Assembly (NCBI GenBank): GCA_030015575.1
Contig: CM057342.1
Location: 614,945,348-615,009,347, forward strand
Origin: Agapanthus africanus
Lineage: Eukaryota > Streptophyta > Magnoliopsida > Asparagales > Amaryllidaceae
DNA: 64,000 nt
Direction of reading: 5' to 3'
Shown here: positions 20,727 through 33,540 of the stretch, piece by piece
Numbering within the stretch: position 1 is the first letter of the stretch
Layout: every line of letters begins with the position of its first letter
Program-made: the position numbers and the translations under genes
The notes under the pieces: model-generated
What the model saw: the letters and a program-made list of their open reading frames with translations, nothing else
Told to the model about the DNA's origin: nothing
Databases searched by the model: none

Positions 20727-23480
20727 ATACGGAATATTAACTGAACCCGCTTGTTATACTGCGCTGGGGAACGTTGGTCCCGCTCCAACTTATAATTGTT
20801 ATAAGACAGAGCAGGAAATTGAGGAATACCAGAATTCCCATGCCACCCAAACGAAGAGAGTGCATGCTGATGCATCATCTTCGAGTGTGTTCATTACAAA
20901 GAGCTGTTTCTCTGTATTCACTACGTCCTGGGTATTTGATACCAGATCAGGATCCCGCATATATAATCTGTTATATGGGCTAAGGTAGAGAACTGAGAAC
21001 GGGTGATAAGTTTCATGAGACAGAAAACGGGGCAAATGTTGCAGCCAAGTCTGTTGGTCATTGTCACCTTGTATTACCAGTACATTGATCCTGAACAAAT
21101 GTTATTAGATACCGAACCTGATATACAAAATCTTATCAGTCTCTTTATTAGTAAAGAAAGGATATAATTTTGTATTGTTGGATAATGTTTTGAACATTTC
21201 CTATATCAAAAGTTGATCGGTTCAGGCACGTTATCTAAAAGCATTGACGTTCTAAATCAAACTACAGTTCTTAGTATACAGAACACACACAAGAGGAAGA
21301 GTTCAGAAATGAACAAAATCTTCTTGAGGTATTGTAGACTAGCTCATATCAATGTGACCCGACTATCTTAAGTTACATTTTAGATGCATATTTAAATCAG
21401 TTTAAATTTACATCTTGTGAAACTTGCTGGTCATGTCACAAAGATAAGATGACCTTAGCTCTGTTTATTGGAAATAGAGAAAGATTTAGTGAACTCTTGG
21501 GATTGATACATGCTGATGTATACAAGGTCCCCTGTCTACATATGCCAAGACCGGTTCTTTGTAATTCATTACATTCTCTGATGATCTCTCAAGATTCAGA
21601 CATATGTTCCTGTTGAAACACAAGTCCAAACCTTTTGAGATATTCACAGAATATAAGTTGGAAGTAGAGAACCAAAATACGGGTATAAGTATTATGTCCT
21701 TTGATGTGATCGAGGAGGAGAATACTTGAGCACGGAAATCCTGGACTATTCTAAAGGAGAATGAGATTCTCTCTTAGCATTACTCCTCCGTATACACCAT
21801 AGCACGTTGGTATATCGGGATGGAGCAATCACACCCTATATGATAAGGTGTTCTCTATGATGAGTACTACTGAGTTACCTATTTTCTTTTGGGAGTTATG
21901 CACTTATGAAGTTGCATACCTATTGAATAGGGTTCCAATCAAATCAGTGCTTACCACTTCATATGTGATATGGAAAGGAAAGAGCCCATATCTTAAATTG
22001 GTTAAGATTTGGGGTTGTCCGGGCTATGTCTAAAAGCAAAATCCGGACAAGATCGAGGCAAGGTCTGTTCTGTAGAACTGGAAAGGTTCCAGCTATACGA
22101 ACTGCAGCTAATGATTTGGTAGAACCAAAGGATTCAATAGTAACCAACGAACTTTAGCCTCTCCACCGATCTAGCAGGGTTTCTCACCCACCTGAGAGAT
22201 ACTTCGGTTTCTCTATGACAGTGGGAGCGAGGATTGCATCATGAGATGATGACCCAACTAGTTTCGAGCTGGCCATTAGGAGTAGGACTCTGTAAGAATG
22301 GCTGGATGCTTAGCGATCTGAGATGGAATCCATGTACACCAACAAAGTATGGACTTTGGTTGCTATATCTGAAGGGTTAAATCCCCATCAGGAGCAAGTA
22401 TATCTTGAGAAGATTACTTGGTGTGAATGGAAAAGTTGAGACTTTCAAAGCTAGACTTGTTAAAGGTTTGCATCATTGACCAGGTATGGATTATAATGAA
22501 ACCTTTTCTAAAGATCTATGCTTAAGTCCATCCAGATCCTACTTGCCACGGCTACATACCATGACCACGATATCTGGTAGTTGGGTGTCATGACTGGTTT
22601 TCTAAATGATGTTTTGGAAAAGAGCGTCTATAAGTACACAGCCAGAGGGCTCGTAGACAGTGGGAGCAGCGGAAACGTGTGCAAGATGCTTTATAGGATA
22701 AAGCAGGCATCGCGGAGTTGGAACATCTGTTTTGATGTGGTAGTCAAAGAGTTTGACTTCATCAAAATGGTAGATGAACCTTGTATATACAAAAAGGTAG
22801 TAGGGAGTATAGTAGTGATCCTCGTAGAGTACGTGGATGACATACTCTTGATAGGGAAGGGTTTCCTATGCTACGCTCGGTCAATCTCCGCTTATCACAA
22901 GGATTCTCCATATAGGATCAAAGTGATACCTCCTAAATCCTGAGTTTTCATCTATGAGATAGATGTAATTGGATGCTAGGATTCTCACTAGTAGTAGTGA
23001 GATGGTATCAATCGATCCTGAGGAGAATCACTGGAAGGGTTCCAGGGTGATAAAGACGACTGAATGTCAGTCACAGACATTGTCTTTACCCTCAGAAAAG
23101 GGACGGTATGTTGGAAGAGTTCCAAGCTAGATACCGTGGCATACTAGACGATAAAGGCAGGATACATCGCTACTTAAGATGCTACCAAAGAGGCCGTTTG
23201 GGTGTATATTGGTTCATGATATGAACTAGGTTCCTGCCATTGTGTGACAATGGAAGAGTCGCTTTGGCCCAGGAACCCCGGTCCTATCAGTGACCCAGAC
23301 GTATTATAAGGCAACATCACCTGATCATGGAGATGGTTGATATCCAAGGAGACCGAGGTTATGAGAGCAGACTCAGAGGACAACAAGGCGGATCCACTCA
23401 CAAAGGCCTTTTCCCAGAGAGATACTTTTATGGGATGGTTGAGTATGAGATACTGCAACCACTGCTACAGATGGCCCTAG
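20727..23480 (+). pseudogene. Element B degenerate protease-integrase-RT-RNase H
   Basis: No gag: the frame begins with a peptide of about 47 residues (LTEPACYT...TQTKRVH) not recognised as gag, then runs straight into the protease region, where DTG is changed to DTR (about 20938-20946). The first ATG of the F copy is ACG here and one base is missing just after. Integrase remnants lie at about 21330-22030, RT at about 22410-22870 (YVDD retained near 22831) and RNase H at about 23000-23450. Many stops and shifts. It cannot encode a working polyprotein, yet the flanking LTRs are nearly identical. Confidence 0.85.
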
Positions 23481-23481
23481 T

Positions 23482-23494
23482 GCAAGTGGGAGAT
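23482..23494 (+). other. Polypurine tract of element B
   Basis: GCAAGTGGGAGAT immediately before the 3' LTR; the same tract precedes LTR X1 and X2. Expected primer for plus-strand synthesis. Confidence 0.85.
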
Positions 23495-25700
23495 TGTTAG
23501 TTATATGTATGCCCTAGAGGCCATTACTATACATAGGATGTATATTGTAGTGGATGCTTGGACATATATAGGGAGGACTTTCTTGCTCGACATGATAGTA
23601 TGCTATCTGGTTACTCTTTACCTTAACATGTACACTGATTGTCTCTCTGTTACATGTTGGTAAAGCCCTTAGGATGTGTACTTGATTACCTGGACTATGA
23701 TGCGGATCATACTAGTGAGGACATGCTAGTCCATAAGTATATCCTTCAAGGTCCCTAGTCGTGGGTGTATCGAGACGGGGCATCGATATACCAGAGTAGA
23801 CTAGCGTATACCTTCTCGACCCATACAGATGGACGATGGATGATCCCATATCCATTCGTGTTTGAAATCAGAGATGATATACGGGTGCTCAGTGGAGACT
23901 GGGTACACTGGACGGACTCGCCGAGAACTCCCAGATGGTATTATACCTCACGTCAGATGGCAGTTCTCTGGTGACACTGTACAGGTTAGTCTGTAGACCC
24001 GAGATCATCATAGAGTCTTGTGTGATTCCCACTGTGCTTTGATTTCCACCTTACCACGTCCAAGAGGGCGTGCAAAACGATGGTTTTTGGGTACAGTCCC
24101 GAATCACATGGAGGCAATGAGCGATAGGAGGGGATTCGTCTCTCCCGGTATAGGGAGTTGATGTTGCGCTGTGTCCGATTGGCTATAACCAGAAATCCCT
24201 GGCCAGGGTTGCTGAGATTTACTGGTAAGTGTTACCAGTAGTTTCTCGAACTATTATAGACCTCATATCGACACGACTTATCGAGCTACTGGGGTCTAAC
24301 GTTTACCACCCCTAGGCGAGATATGCGACATATCAGACGATCAGACCGGACTGTACGGTAAGTGTTATTGGTTGGATTCACAGGAGTGTGAGCGGGCTTG
24401 CTCGTCGATCTTCTAATCGCTCAATACCCGGGTGGCCGTTACATTTAGCAGACCGCTTGCGGCTTGTGGGTGTTTGATATGATCATCACATGCTGCCGGC
24501 GTATTGACGAGTCTTTAGAGTCCTACACAGAGGTTTTCTGGCTCAAGCAAAACGAAATAGGAGCGCATATGAGATATGTGCGGGACCGAGAATAATGCGT
24601 GTATGTGATACCGTATTCTATTCTCGTGATGAATGTATCGATTGGTTGTATGCGATATAACCTAGTTATCGAATCAAGGATTGATTTGATAAGTCGATAC
24701 ATTGGATATTAGTCGGTCATATGCGATATGACCGGATCGTTAAATCAAGTGTTGATTTAATAATTTAATGTATAACTATATATTAGATATATTACTTTAC
24801 ATTAACTAGTATTTGTTCACTTAAAGATGGATTTTCTCACTTGATGTGCACCTTGTATATATGATATAGTTTTGTGCACTAGATTGTATCATGTTTGATG
24901 ATACATGCAAACTTGGGTGTATGTTTACTTTAAACCATGTTTAAGTGAATGGTTAGGGTTTTGTTATCATTTCTTGATTATTTATTTTATTTATTTCTTC
25001 ATTTTTAGCAAGAAAAGAAATGGTTGCTTCTTTTGTTTTTTCCTTGATGCTTCAAGAAGCTTTAACCATTTTTGTTTCTTTTGCTTAACCTAACCATTCA
25101 CCTAACCATAGTTTATTCTCTACACTCAACCATGGTTGGATTATGATAAGAATGACTTGGATTTTCTTTTTAAAAACAATTCTTATCATATTCTTTCTTC
25201 TTCTTCTTCTTCTTCTTCAAGAAGAAGAAACCTTGCTACCTTTAATGGTGACATGAGAAAAAGAGTGAGAAATCCAAATCCAAAGTGAACCCACTTCCTA
25301 TTTCTTCATCCTCTACCACTTGCCATGTAGTATAGGGTGTTTTCTTCACAAGTTTCATGACTTGGTGAAGTTGGAGCTTGATCTTGAGTTGCCTCGACGT
25401 AAATCATCTTCGGCATCGAAGTCGACGACCTAGCCCGATCATTTCTTCGACGAAACCATCGCTAGAGTCCGGGATCCGATGATCGCAGCGGAGGGACATC
25501 ATCACGGAGCTAAGGAAGTGGAGGACCAGATCTACAAAGGTTGTAGTCTCTTTCACTTAGCAGTAAAGTTGTTTACTACTTGCATGTTTCGCCTAATCTC
25601 TAGTTAACGATCTAGTTTAGGGTTTCTCGGCACCGAAAAATTTGAATTTGGCATGATCGATGCCCTGTGGAACCTCTTGAGTGTGCCTAGGAACCCTACA
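23495..25700 (+). mobile_element. Element B 3' LTR
   Basis: 2206 bp, aligned end to end with 15329-17532; about 20 differences in the first 600 bp and fewer afterwards by eye. Ends CCCTACA, then GTCTG target duplication. Confidence 0.93.
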
Positions 25701-26994
25701 GTCTGTGGGTGTTTAATCGTTCGATCAAATGTTTTAACTGCGCCTAGTTTATTAGTATGTGATACAATAATTGGAATCTACAAATTTATTTGTTGCGTGT
25801 AAATCTAGCAGTTCGGTCTCGGGAATAAACGGAAATCTTGTTGAATTATCTGGTTTGTTTTGAAAAGGTGTTTTCTTGGATGAGACCCAAATGCGAGCTT
25901 TACATTGTTAGACATGAAATCTTGTATATGTGATATTCCAGATTTGTGTTGTCTGAAGGCAGTTACGATTCCAATTGTTGTAGTTTTTCATTTTATTTCT
26001 CTGTGACCGTAAGTGTAGTATGTAGTTGTATTGCCGATTTTCGTTGCTATACATCAACAATGATCGGTGTATGCATACTTACTTACGTTGATGATATTTG
26101 ATATTATGTGTCGATGAGATTTGATGTGCAGGATTGTCGTGAATGAATAGCCGGGGGTTTTATGTGGGATGAGAGTTTTCTTTTCATTCATATAAAATTA
26201 AATTGTATGTAATATTCTTTTATTTAGGGCACTTCCAGGCTGAGGTTGATGGCACCGGTGTTGTATATTATTTTTTTTTCCGCATTAGGATAGACCCAAG
26301 GAGGAGGGCACAAGTGACCGGGTTCTAAGGTTCAGTGGGAGGCCATCTCGAGGAGTCGAGACCGGGTCTCCTAAACTGCAGAATTGGTGGGGTCACTTGC
26401 CGCTCTCGTAGGGGTCTAAGGGTATGGGCTTGGTTATTCATCGCGACAGTGGAATCCATATTTTTATTGCCGGCTAAATACAAAATACGGACCTCCTAGA
26501 TTTCCTATATTAAATGTGCTTCTGCTGCTCTTATTATCTGATGTGATCATTTAATATATATCTGAGACGAATACGATATTATATATATGATATATAATAG
26601 ACGTTACTTATGTTTTGCACCGGCGCTTGCCCCGTCCTGGTATGCCGTTAGTTAAGTAACCTAACGGTACATATCAGGACACTGTGGCGAATACGAGTGG
26701 CATAAGCATACGTTATATTTTCGTTTCTTTCTTTAATGTCTTAGGATTTAAATGATGGGACTACATTAATGAGATTAATGTAAAAGATAAATGAACCTAA
26801 AAAGATGTTGTAGAATCAGATTTGAAACATACTCGGCCTTTTATGAAAAAGAAAGTTTCAAAAATGCGGAGCTTAAGCCACTCCTTTTAAACCCATTAGA
26901 TTCTACAACGATATCAAGTTCAAAGCATTAAAAGTTTTCTTAAGAACTATCCGCTGCCCTCCGTCATTTTAGGAACTAGAGTGCTTAGTATTCG

Positions 26995-27210
26995 TGCTGC
27001 GTATTTTGACTTTAGTTAAGGCGCAGTGAACAGTAGCTGAGTGATGTCTTCCTACACTGCATATGATGCAGATTAGTTAGGACATTCATATGATTATGTT
27101 GACTTTAGTTAAGGGTTATATGGGTGGGTCTAGTTAATCACGAAATGACGGGAAGAACTTGACTAGTACTTATGATATGTTGACTTTAGTTAAGGTCATA
27201 AGTACTAGGG
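26995..27210 (+). other. Three-hairpin array in A leader
   Basis: TTGACTTTAGTTAAGG occurs exactly three times (27006-27021, 27099-27114, 27180-27195). Each pairs TTGAC with GTTAA around TTTA. The third is enclosed by a 13-bp perfect outer stem (CTAGTACTTATGA and complement), the first by CTGCG/CGCAG, the second by CATATGA/TTATATG. Confidence 0.8.
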
Positions 27211-27619
27211 GTAAAAATATCGAGAATTTCAAGAGTTGAAATTTACAATGAGATTGTATACCTTCTATATGATAGTAGGATCCCGATCCCACTGCGAGCA
27301 AAAGTTGCTCCCGGGAGAATTTTGCACTTTACAATTAGCTAACTCAGTAGGTGTCAAGAAAAGTGTCAAATGGGGCTACGCCTCTGGGAAGACGAGGTTT
27401 ATTTTAATTAGGTTAGTGCGAAAGCACGGGGAACCTCCCTCAATTGCCGGCACTGGCCTGGCTGAACGGTTAGCGAAGTTGTAGAATGTAATTAATCCCG
27501 GCTAGTTTTTTTTAAAAGGTTTTAAAGAAGATTTGATAAAAACAGTAGGAGACATCGATTAGACAAGATAATAACCAATCTAATCTTTTGCAAGAGCTTT
27601 TCGCTGAGTGTATTCTTTT

Positions 27620-27636
27620 CTCTCTCTTAACAGCAG
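27620..27636 (+). promoter_or_regulatory. Pyrimidine tract and CAG, possible 3' splice site before A gag
   Basis: TCTCTCTTAACAG at 27621-27633 lies just before the gag ATG at 27643. Similar tract-plus-AG at 20680-20692 (B), 35341-35363 (X) and 51415-51432 (F). Splicing of the leader is inferred, not shown. Confidence 0.45.
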
Positions 27637-27642
27637 ATTCAA

Positions 27643-28872
27643 ATGTCAGGACTTAAACTTCTATTAGATAAAAACAAGCTGAATGGGACCAACTATAAAG
27701 ACTGGCTGTGGAATCTAAACATTGCCTTGACTTATGATAAGGTATCATATGTCCTCACGGCTGCAACCCTGCCCACCCTAGGTCCTAAACCTTCAGTTGC
27801 GGATAAGGAAATCCGCAAGACATGGGACGCTGACTGTGCCACAGCTAAATACCTCACACTAGCATCGATGGATAACACACATCAGAAGCAGCAGGAGAAT
27901 ATGGACGTACAAGCCATATTCCTCCATACAAAAGAGTTGTATGGAGAGCAATCTCGCGTATTACGATACGAAACATCTAGAAAACTGTTTCAGATACGAA
28001 TGGCCACTGACACAGCAGTAGGAGACCATGTTCTGAAGATGATAGCTCTCATTGAAGAGCTTGAGGACCTTGGATGGACAATGGACAATGAACAATATAT
28101 GGATATTATTCTGCAATCTCTCCCCTCCACCTTTGCTCAGTTCATAGTTAACTTCAACATGCAAAACGTGGAGAAGGAACTACCTGAACTTCTTAATATG
28201 TTAAGGAGTGCAGAGAGCACGCTGAAATCAATAAAGACTCCCGTTTCGTATGTTGGGCCATCATCCTCCTCTCGCCCGAAGGCTAAGGCCAAGGGAAAGA
28301 TGAAGAAGAAACCCACCAAACCTAAGGGTGGAGTCAAAAAGGTTAAGGGGAAAGACAAGTCCAAGGTTGGGGAATCGGGGAAAGGAGAATGTTTCCACTG
28401 CAAAAAGACTGGACACTGGAAACGGAACTGTACTAAATACCTTGAACTCAAGAAGAAGCATGGTGATGTTTCAGCTTCAGGTGTGTTCGTAGTTGAGAAC
28501 TGTTTTTCTATTAACTCTGCTTCCTGGGTATTAGATACCGGTTCAGGTTCTCATATTTGCAATTCTGTGCAGGCGTTGAGAAATAGCAAAGTTCTGAAGA
28601 AAGGTGATCATACTCTCCAGGTTGGAAATGGTTCCAATGTAAATGCAGTTTCAGTGGGAGAGTATCACCTAGGGTTGCCGTCGGGTTGTATATTGGTTTT
28701 GAACCCGTGTTATTTTATGCCAAGTATGCTTTGTAATATTATATCCGTTTTCTTGTTAGACAATGAAGGGTATCATTTTGCTGTGCAACACAATGTTATG
28801 AACATTAGACTTAATCAAGAGTTGATTGGTTGTGGTACATTAAATAACGGGATATACGTCCTTAATCAATGA
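27643..28872 (+). pseudogene. Element A gag-protease (copia), 3'-truncated
   Basis: An open frame of 409 residues from ATG 27643, the first ATG after the pyrimidine tract. Copia gag domain (NYKDWL near residue 18, LYGEQSR near 99, ESTLK near 191), a basic linker, a CCHC zinc knuckle (residues 250-263, CFHCKKTGHWKRNC), then protease with DTG at 298-300. It would package element RNA and cleave the polyprotein in cytoplasmic particles. The frame stays open to YVLNQ and ends at TGA because the sequence is joined at 28869 to the integrase part of another subfamily; the usual linker of about 27 residues is missing. About 60-65% identical by eye to X gag, so a different subfamily. Confidence 0.9.
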
Positions 28873-31471
28873 GACAAGATTAACTAAGTTACATAAAGAA
28901 GGATATTTGGATCCTTTCGAATATCAATCTTATGCCACTTTTCAATCATGTCTCAAAGGAAAGATGACAAAGACTCCATTCACTGGACATGGAGTTAGAG
29001 CGAGCGAGCTCTTAGGACTCGTACACAGCGATGTATGTGGTCCAATGTCTACACATGCAAGAGATGGTTTTTCCTACTTCATTATTTTTACGGATGATTT
29101 CTCTAGGTATGGACATGTCTTCTTAATGAAGCATAAACCAAGGCCTTTGAGAAATTCCAAGAGTATAAGAATGAAGTAGAAAACCAAACTGGCAAAAGTA
29201 TCAAGACACTAAGATCTGATCGAGGTGGTGAATACTTAAGTGCCGAGTTCCTAGGTTACCTAAAAGAGAAAGGAATTCTCTCTCAGCTTACTCCTCCATA
29301 CACTCTACAGCATAACGATGTATCGGAAAGACAGAATCGAACCCAATTGGATATGATACGATCCATGATGAGTAATGCTGAGTTACCGCGATCGTTCTGG
29401 GGTTATGCACTAGAATCAGCAGCATATTTTCTGAACAGGGTTCCTACCAAGACTGTGCCTACCACCCCATATCAGATGTGGAGTGCGAAGAAACCCTATC
29501 TTCAGTACCTGAAGACATGGGGATGTCCAGCTTTTGTAAAAAAGCAGCATCCGGACAAGCTCGAGACACGCTCAGTAGAGTGTAAGTTTGTGGGATATCC
29601 AAAGAACTCCATGGGATATTGCTTCTATTATGCAAAGGAATAAAAGGTTTTTGTTTCTCGTCATGCTTCTTAGAAACTGAATTTTTAGAAAATCAGAAGA
29701 GTGGGAGCGAAATAGAACTGGAAGAAATTCCAGAACCACAAACTACTGCTGAAAGTTTGGTAGAACCAGTAGTTCGAGAAGAACAGGACATTCCCGCACC
29801 CCTCCGCAGAAGTAGTAGGCCGTCTCATCCACCTGAGAGATACTACGGTTTTCTCGTCGATGGGGATAGAGAGGATTGCATCATTGATGATGATGAACCT
29901 ACTAGCTTCCAGCAGGCCATCCAGAGCGGCGACTCGGTAAGATGGCTAGATGCAATGCGAAACGAAATGGAGTCCATGTACACCAACAAAGTATGGACTT
30001 TGGACTTTGCTCTAGGTGGGGTAAAACCCATAGGATGCAAATGGATCTTCAAGAAAAAGATTGGTGTAGATGGGCAGGTTGAAACCTATAAGGCTAGACT
30101 TGTTGCAAAGGGTTTTCGTCAAAGACATGGTTTGGACTATGACGAAACTTTTTCTCCAGTGGCTATGCTCAAATCCATTCGTATCCTTCTTGCAATTGCT
30201 GCCTTCCATGATTATGAAATCTGGCAGATGGACGTAAAGACGACTTTTCTGAATGGTAATTTAGAAGAGTGCGTCTATATGGATCAGCCAGAGGGTTTCA
30301 ATCAGAGTGGGAGCAGCGGGAAAGTATGCAAGTTGCTTAAGTCCATTTATGGACTAAAGCAAGCATCGCGGAGTTGGAACATCTGTTTTGATGAAACAGT
30401 CAAAGAATATGACTTTATCAAAAATCCAGATGAACCGTGCATATATAGTAAAGTTGTAGCAAGAAGTGTCGTATTCCTCGTATTGTACGTGGATGACATT
30501 CTACTGATAGGAAATGATATTCCTATCAGACAATCTGTCAAAGGATTCTTATCACACAGGTTCTCCATCAAAGCCCTGAGTGATGCCTCTTACATTCTGG
30601 GGATCCGGATCTATCGTGATAGATCCAAGAGGATGTTGGGACTTATGCAGTCCAGGTATATCAACACTATACTGAAAAGATTCAGTATGGAAGATTCTAA
30701 GCGCGGTAATCTACCGGCTTGTCACGGAATCACCCTATCCAAAAAGATGTCTCCCAAGACTGATTTGGAAAGGGATCACATGTCTATTATACCTAAGCTT
30801 CTGTGGTAGGCTCTATAATGTATGCGATGTTGTGCACCAGACCAGATGTAGCTTACGCACTCAGCGTGGTAAGCAGGTATCAGTCTGACCCAGGGGAGAA
30901 TCACTGGATAGCAGTAAAGAACATTCTCAACTATCTGAGAAGGACTAAGGAGATGTTATTGGTTTACGGCGGAAAAGACCTCAAGTTAGAGGGCTTTGCC
31001 GATTCTGGCTTCCAGAGTGATAAGGACGATTCCAAGTCCATGTCGGGTTATGTCTTTACCCTCAATGGAGGGGCGGTGTGCTGGAAGAGTTCCAAGCAAG
31101 ACACCGTTGCTGACTCGACTATAGAAGCGGAGTATATTGCTGCTTGCGATGCTGCAAAAGAAGCAGTCTGGATGAAGAAGTTCCTAACAGAACATCAAGT
31201 GGTTCCTACCATAGTTGATCCAATACCTCTGTATTGCGACAACAACGGAGCTATAGCTTTAGCGAAGGAACCAAGGTCCCATCAGAAGTCCAGACATATC
31301 TTGAGGCGGTATCACCTGATAAGGAAGATAATTGATCGTCGGGAGATCGAGGTTCGGAGAGTCGCTACTGAAGAGAACATTGCTGATCCATTCACGAAGG
31401 CCCTACCTCAGATTCAGTTCGAGAGGCTACTCGAGATCATCGGTCTTCGATATGCCAGTTCATGGCCCTAG
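28869..31471 (+). pseudogene. X-type integrase-RT-RNase H, copy 1
   Basis: Begins inside the GHINETRL zone before the integrase zinc-binding part. Integrase (28907-29640) has a 1-nt loss near 29135, and a CAA to TAA stop at 29641. A frameshift just after (about 29667) and another at the RT/RNase H join (about 30800) are shared with copy 2. RT lies in frame 29619-30809, with QMDVKT and YVDD (near 30487). RNase H (30803-31471) keeps Asp and Glu positions (FADS, EAEYIA, YCDN, ADPF). Nearly identical (~97% by eye) to 38960-41572. Enzymes would copy and insert element DNA, but this copy cannot make one polyprotein. Confidence 0.9.
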
Positions 31472-31472
31472 T

Positions 31473-31485
31473 GCAAGTGGGAGAT
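31473..31485 (+). other. Polypurine tract before LTR X1
   Basis: GCAAGTGGGAGAT directly before the LTR start at 31486. Confidence 0.85.
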
Positions 31486-33364
31486 TGTTAGTGTATATGC
31501 CCTAGGGGCCATTATTGTATCATACTAGTTTGTATATTACTTAATGGAAGCTTGGGATATTCACATGTATATAACAGTCTTGCTAAACATGGTAGTATGC
31601 TACTTGGTTTTTCTATCTTAATATGTGAGTATACGTATTGATAGAGCTCTTAGGATCTTGCTTGACTACCAGCGTTGTGATGGCAGTCACACTAGTGGGG
31701 GCTGGGTAGTCTACAAGCACATCCTTATTCAGGTCCCTGGTCGTAGGATTATCGAGACAGGGCATCGATACTCCGGAGTAGACTAGTGTGTACGCTTCTC
31801 ATCCCAGTTGGGGAGATGGTCTGTCCCACAGCCGTCAGTACGTCGTACTAGAGATAGTATACAGGTGCTCGTTGGGTTACGGGTACACCGGGCAGGACTC
31901 ACGGGGAACTGTTGGTTGGTATTATACCCGTCGTCAGTTAACAGTTTCCAGGTGACATGAGTACAGCATAGTCCGCAGACTTGACACTTCTGCTTCGCCT
32001 CGAGTGTGTTCCCATTGTTCTTAGATTGCTACCCTACCACGGCTCAAAGGAGTCGTGCAAACAGGTAGCAGTTGGGTGCAGTCCCGAAGCACTTGGAAGC
32101 AGTGGCGGTTAGATAGGATTCGTCTTTCCTGGTATTGGGAGTTGATATCGCGCTGTGTCAGAGAGCCATTACACAAAGTCCCTGGCCAGGGCAAGAGAGA
32201 TTTGCTGGTAGGTTCCAGTAGTTTCTCAGGGTGTAATGGGCTTCGCTCCGACACGACTTGTTCCGCTTTTAGGGGACTGACGCTTGCCGCCCCCTAGGCC
32301 GGATATGCGATAGTCTTAGACGAACAGACCGGACTGTACGGAGATTGTCACAGCAGGCTCAGTAGGAGTTCGGATGGGTTTCCTCATCGGCCTTCTTATC
32401 GACATACGTACAGCTAGTGCCGCTTGCGGTCTGTGATTAAACCCACTGCCAGCGTGGTAGTCGAGTCTCTAGAGTCCCACACAGAGAGTTTCCTACTCCA
32501 GGAGAAACGATATAGAGGTCGTATGGTTTTACGACAAAGGGTTCGGACGCATACGTATGTTTACACACGTAAGTCGTTCGGACAGTTTTTACTAGTCGAC
32601 TTTGGTTTAAGCCAGTTACTAGTATCCGGTTATTGGATTTATACAATCTAAAGTTTTTTCGTGTTTTCACGGATAGGAGGGGCGTTCTCGTAATTGCGCG
32701 AGAAGCTTCTAGAAGGTGGTGACAATGGGGTTGAGGTGGCATATACATTGAATGAGATTAGTGAGTCATATGAGTGATTCATCCATGTCATTAATGCATC
32801 ATAAATGCTTAATGACTCATGGAGATGAATCACCCATTAGATATTTATCAAGCATGGTTGTAAATCATTTATTTTCTTTTCTTGATAAATAATAATGCTT
32901 GATATATATTATGATAGCTCATTTTCTCATTTGATTATTATGTTCATCTTCTCTCTCCTCAAGCTCCCTCTCTTCAAACCCTAATCCTACCTTCTCATGT
33001 GTTGAGTACAAGAATTAGTTAGACTAATTAAACCATAACCCTCACTCTATATCATCTAGGTACTTTGATTAGCACTTAAAGAAACCTAGTTGCCTCAAGT
33101 TTAGAGACATAGCTTGGAGTAAAGCTCTCGGGTGGATCGTCTACTACTTGGAGAAGGCCAAGGAGGAGGTGGAGTTTGTAAAGACGAAGGACACGGTTCT
33201 TTAGGTATAATCCCTTTTCATAGTAGTTGTTAACTTCTATGTTATGTGTTAGTTATTGTTTATGCAACGATTCATGCGGTTAGTCGATGTTTAAGCAAAG
33301 AACTCGATCGTTTTTCATATTTCCGCCTCCCCACAAGTATTGGGGTGTTGCACATCGACTTACA
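31486..33364 (+). mobile_element. LTR X1 (copia, X subfamily)
   Basis: 1879 bp, TGTTAGTGTATATG...CGACTTACA, followed by PBS TGGTATCAGAGCC (33366-33378). It serves as 3' end of the pol to its left and 5' LTR of the X element to its right. Compared with LTR X2 (41587-43479) it lacks about 17 bp near 32410; otherwise nearly identical. A hairpin near 32588-32625 (TACTAG.../CTAGTA with TTTGGTTTAAGCC inside) is shared with X2 and Y. Confidence 0.92.
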
Positions 33365-33540
33365 GTGGTATCAGAGCCTCGTTAAACAATAAATAACTCA
33401 TTAGCAAAACCTTAAGATATTCGAACGCAAAACGAACCAAAAAACGACATCGATATCACTAGTTTCTGTCGAATTTTAAACAGGCTCTAAAAATTTTTCA
33501 GGGTGCTTCAGAATAACCTACAGAGAATTGTAAGAAAATT

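Larger units (their letters stand above)
15329..25700 (+). mobile_element. Element B: complete copia element nested in A
   Basis: 10.4 kb with both LTRs, TG...CA ends, PBS, polypurine tract and a 5-bp target duplication GTCTG (15324-15328 and 25701-25705). The LTRs differ by only about 1-3% by eye, whereas the internal pol is full of stops and gag is missing. This fits a non-autonomous element copied by proteins of relatives. It sits in the leader of element A, which resumes at 25701. Confidence 0.93.
25701..27642 (+). mobile_element. Element A leader, second part
   Basis: Continues the leader broken at 15328. It contains the 80-nt hairpin (26008-26087), CGTTAG hairpin (26646-26666), TACATTAAT hairpin (26762-26782), perfect 11-bp long-range helix (26807-26817 with 26899-26909), three-hairpin array (26995-27210), GAAA-loop hairpin (27416-27427) and a pyrimidine tract ending CAG at 27633, ten bases before the gag ATG. 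No coding region. Confidence 0.85.
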
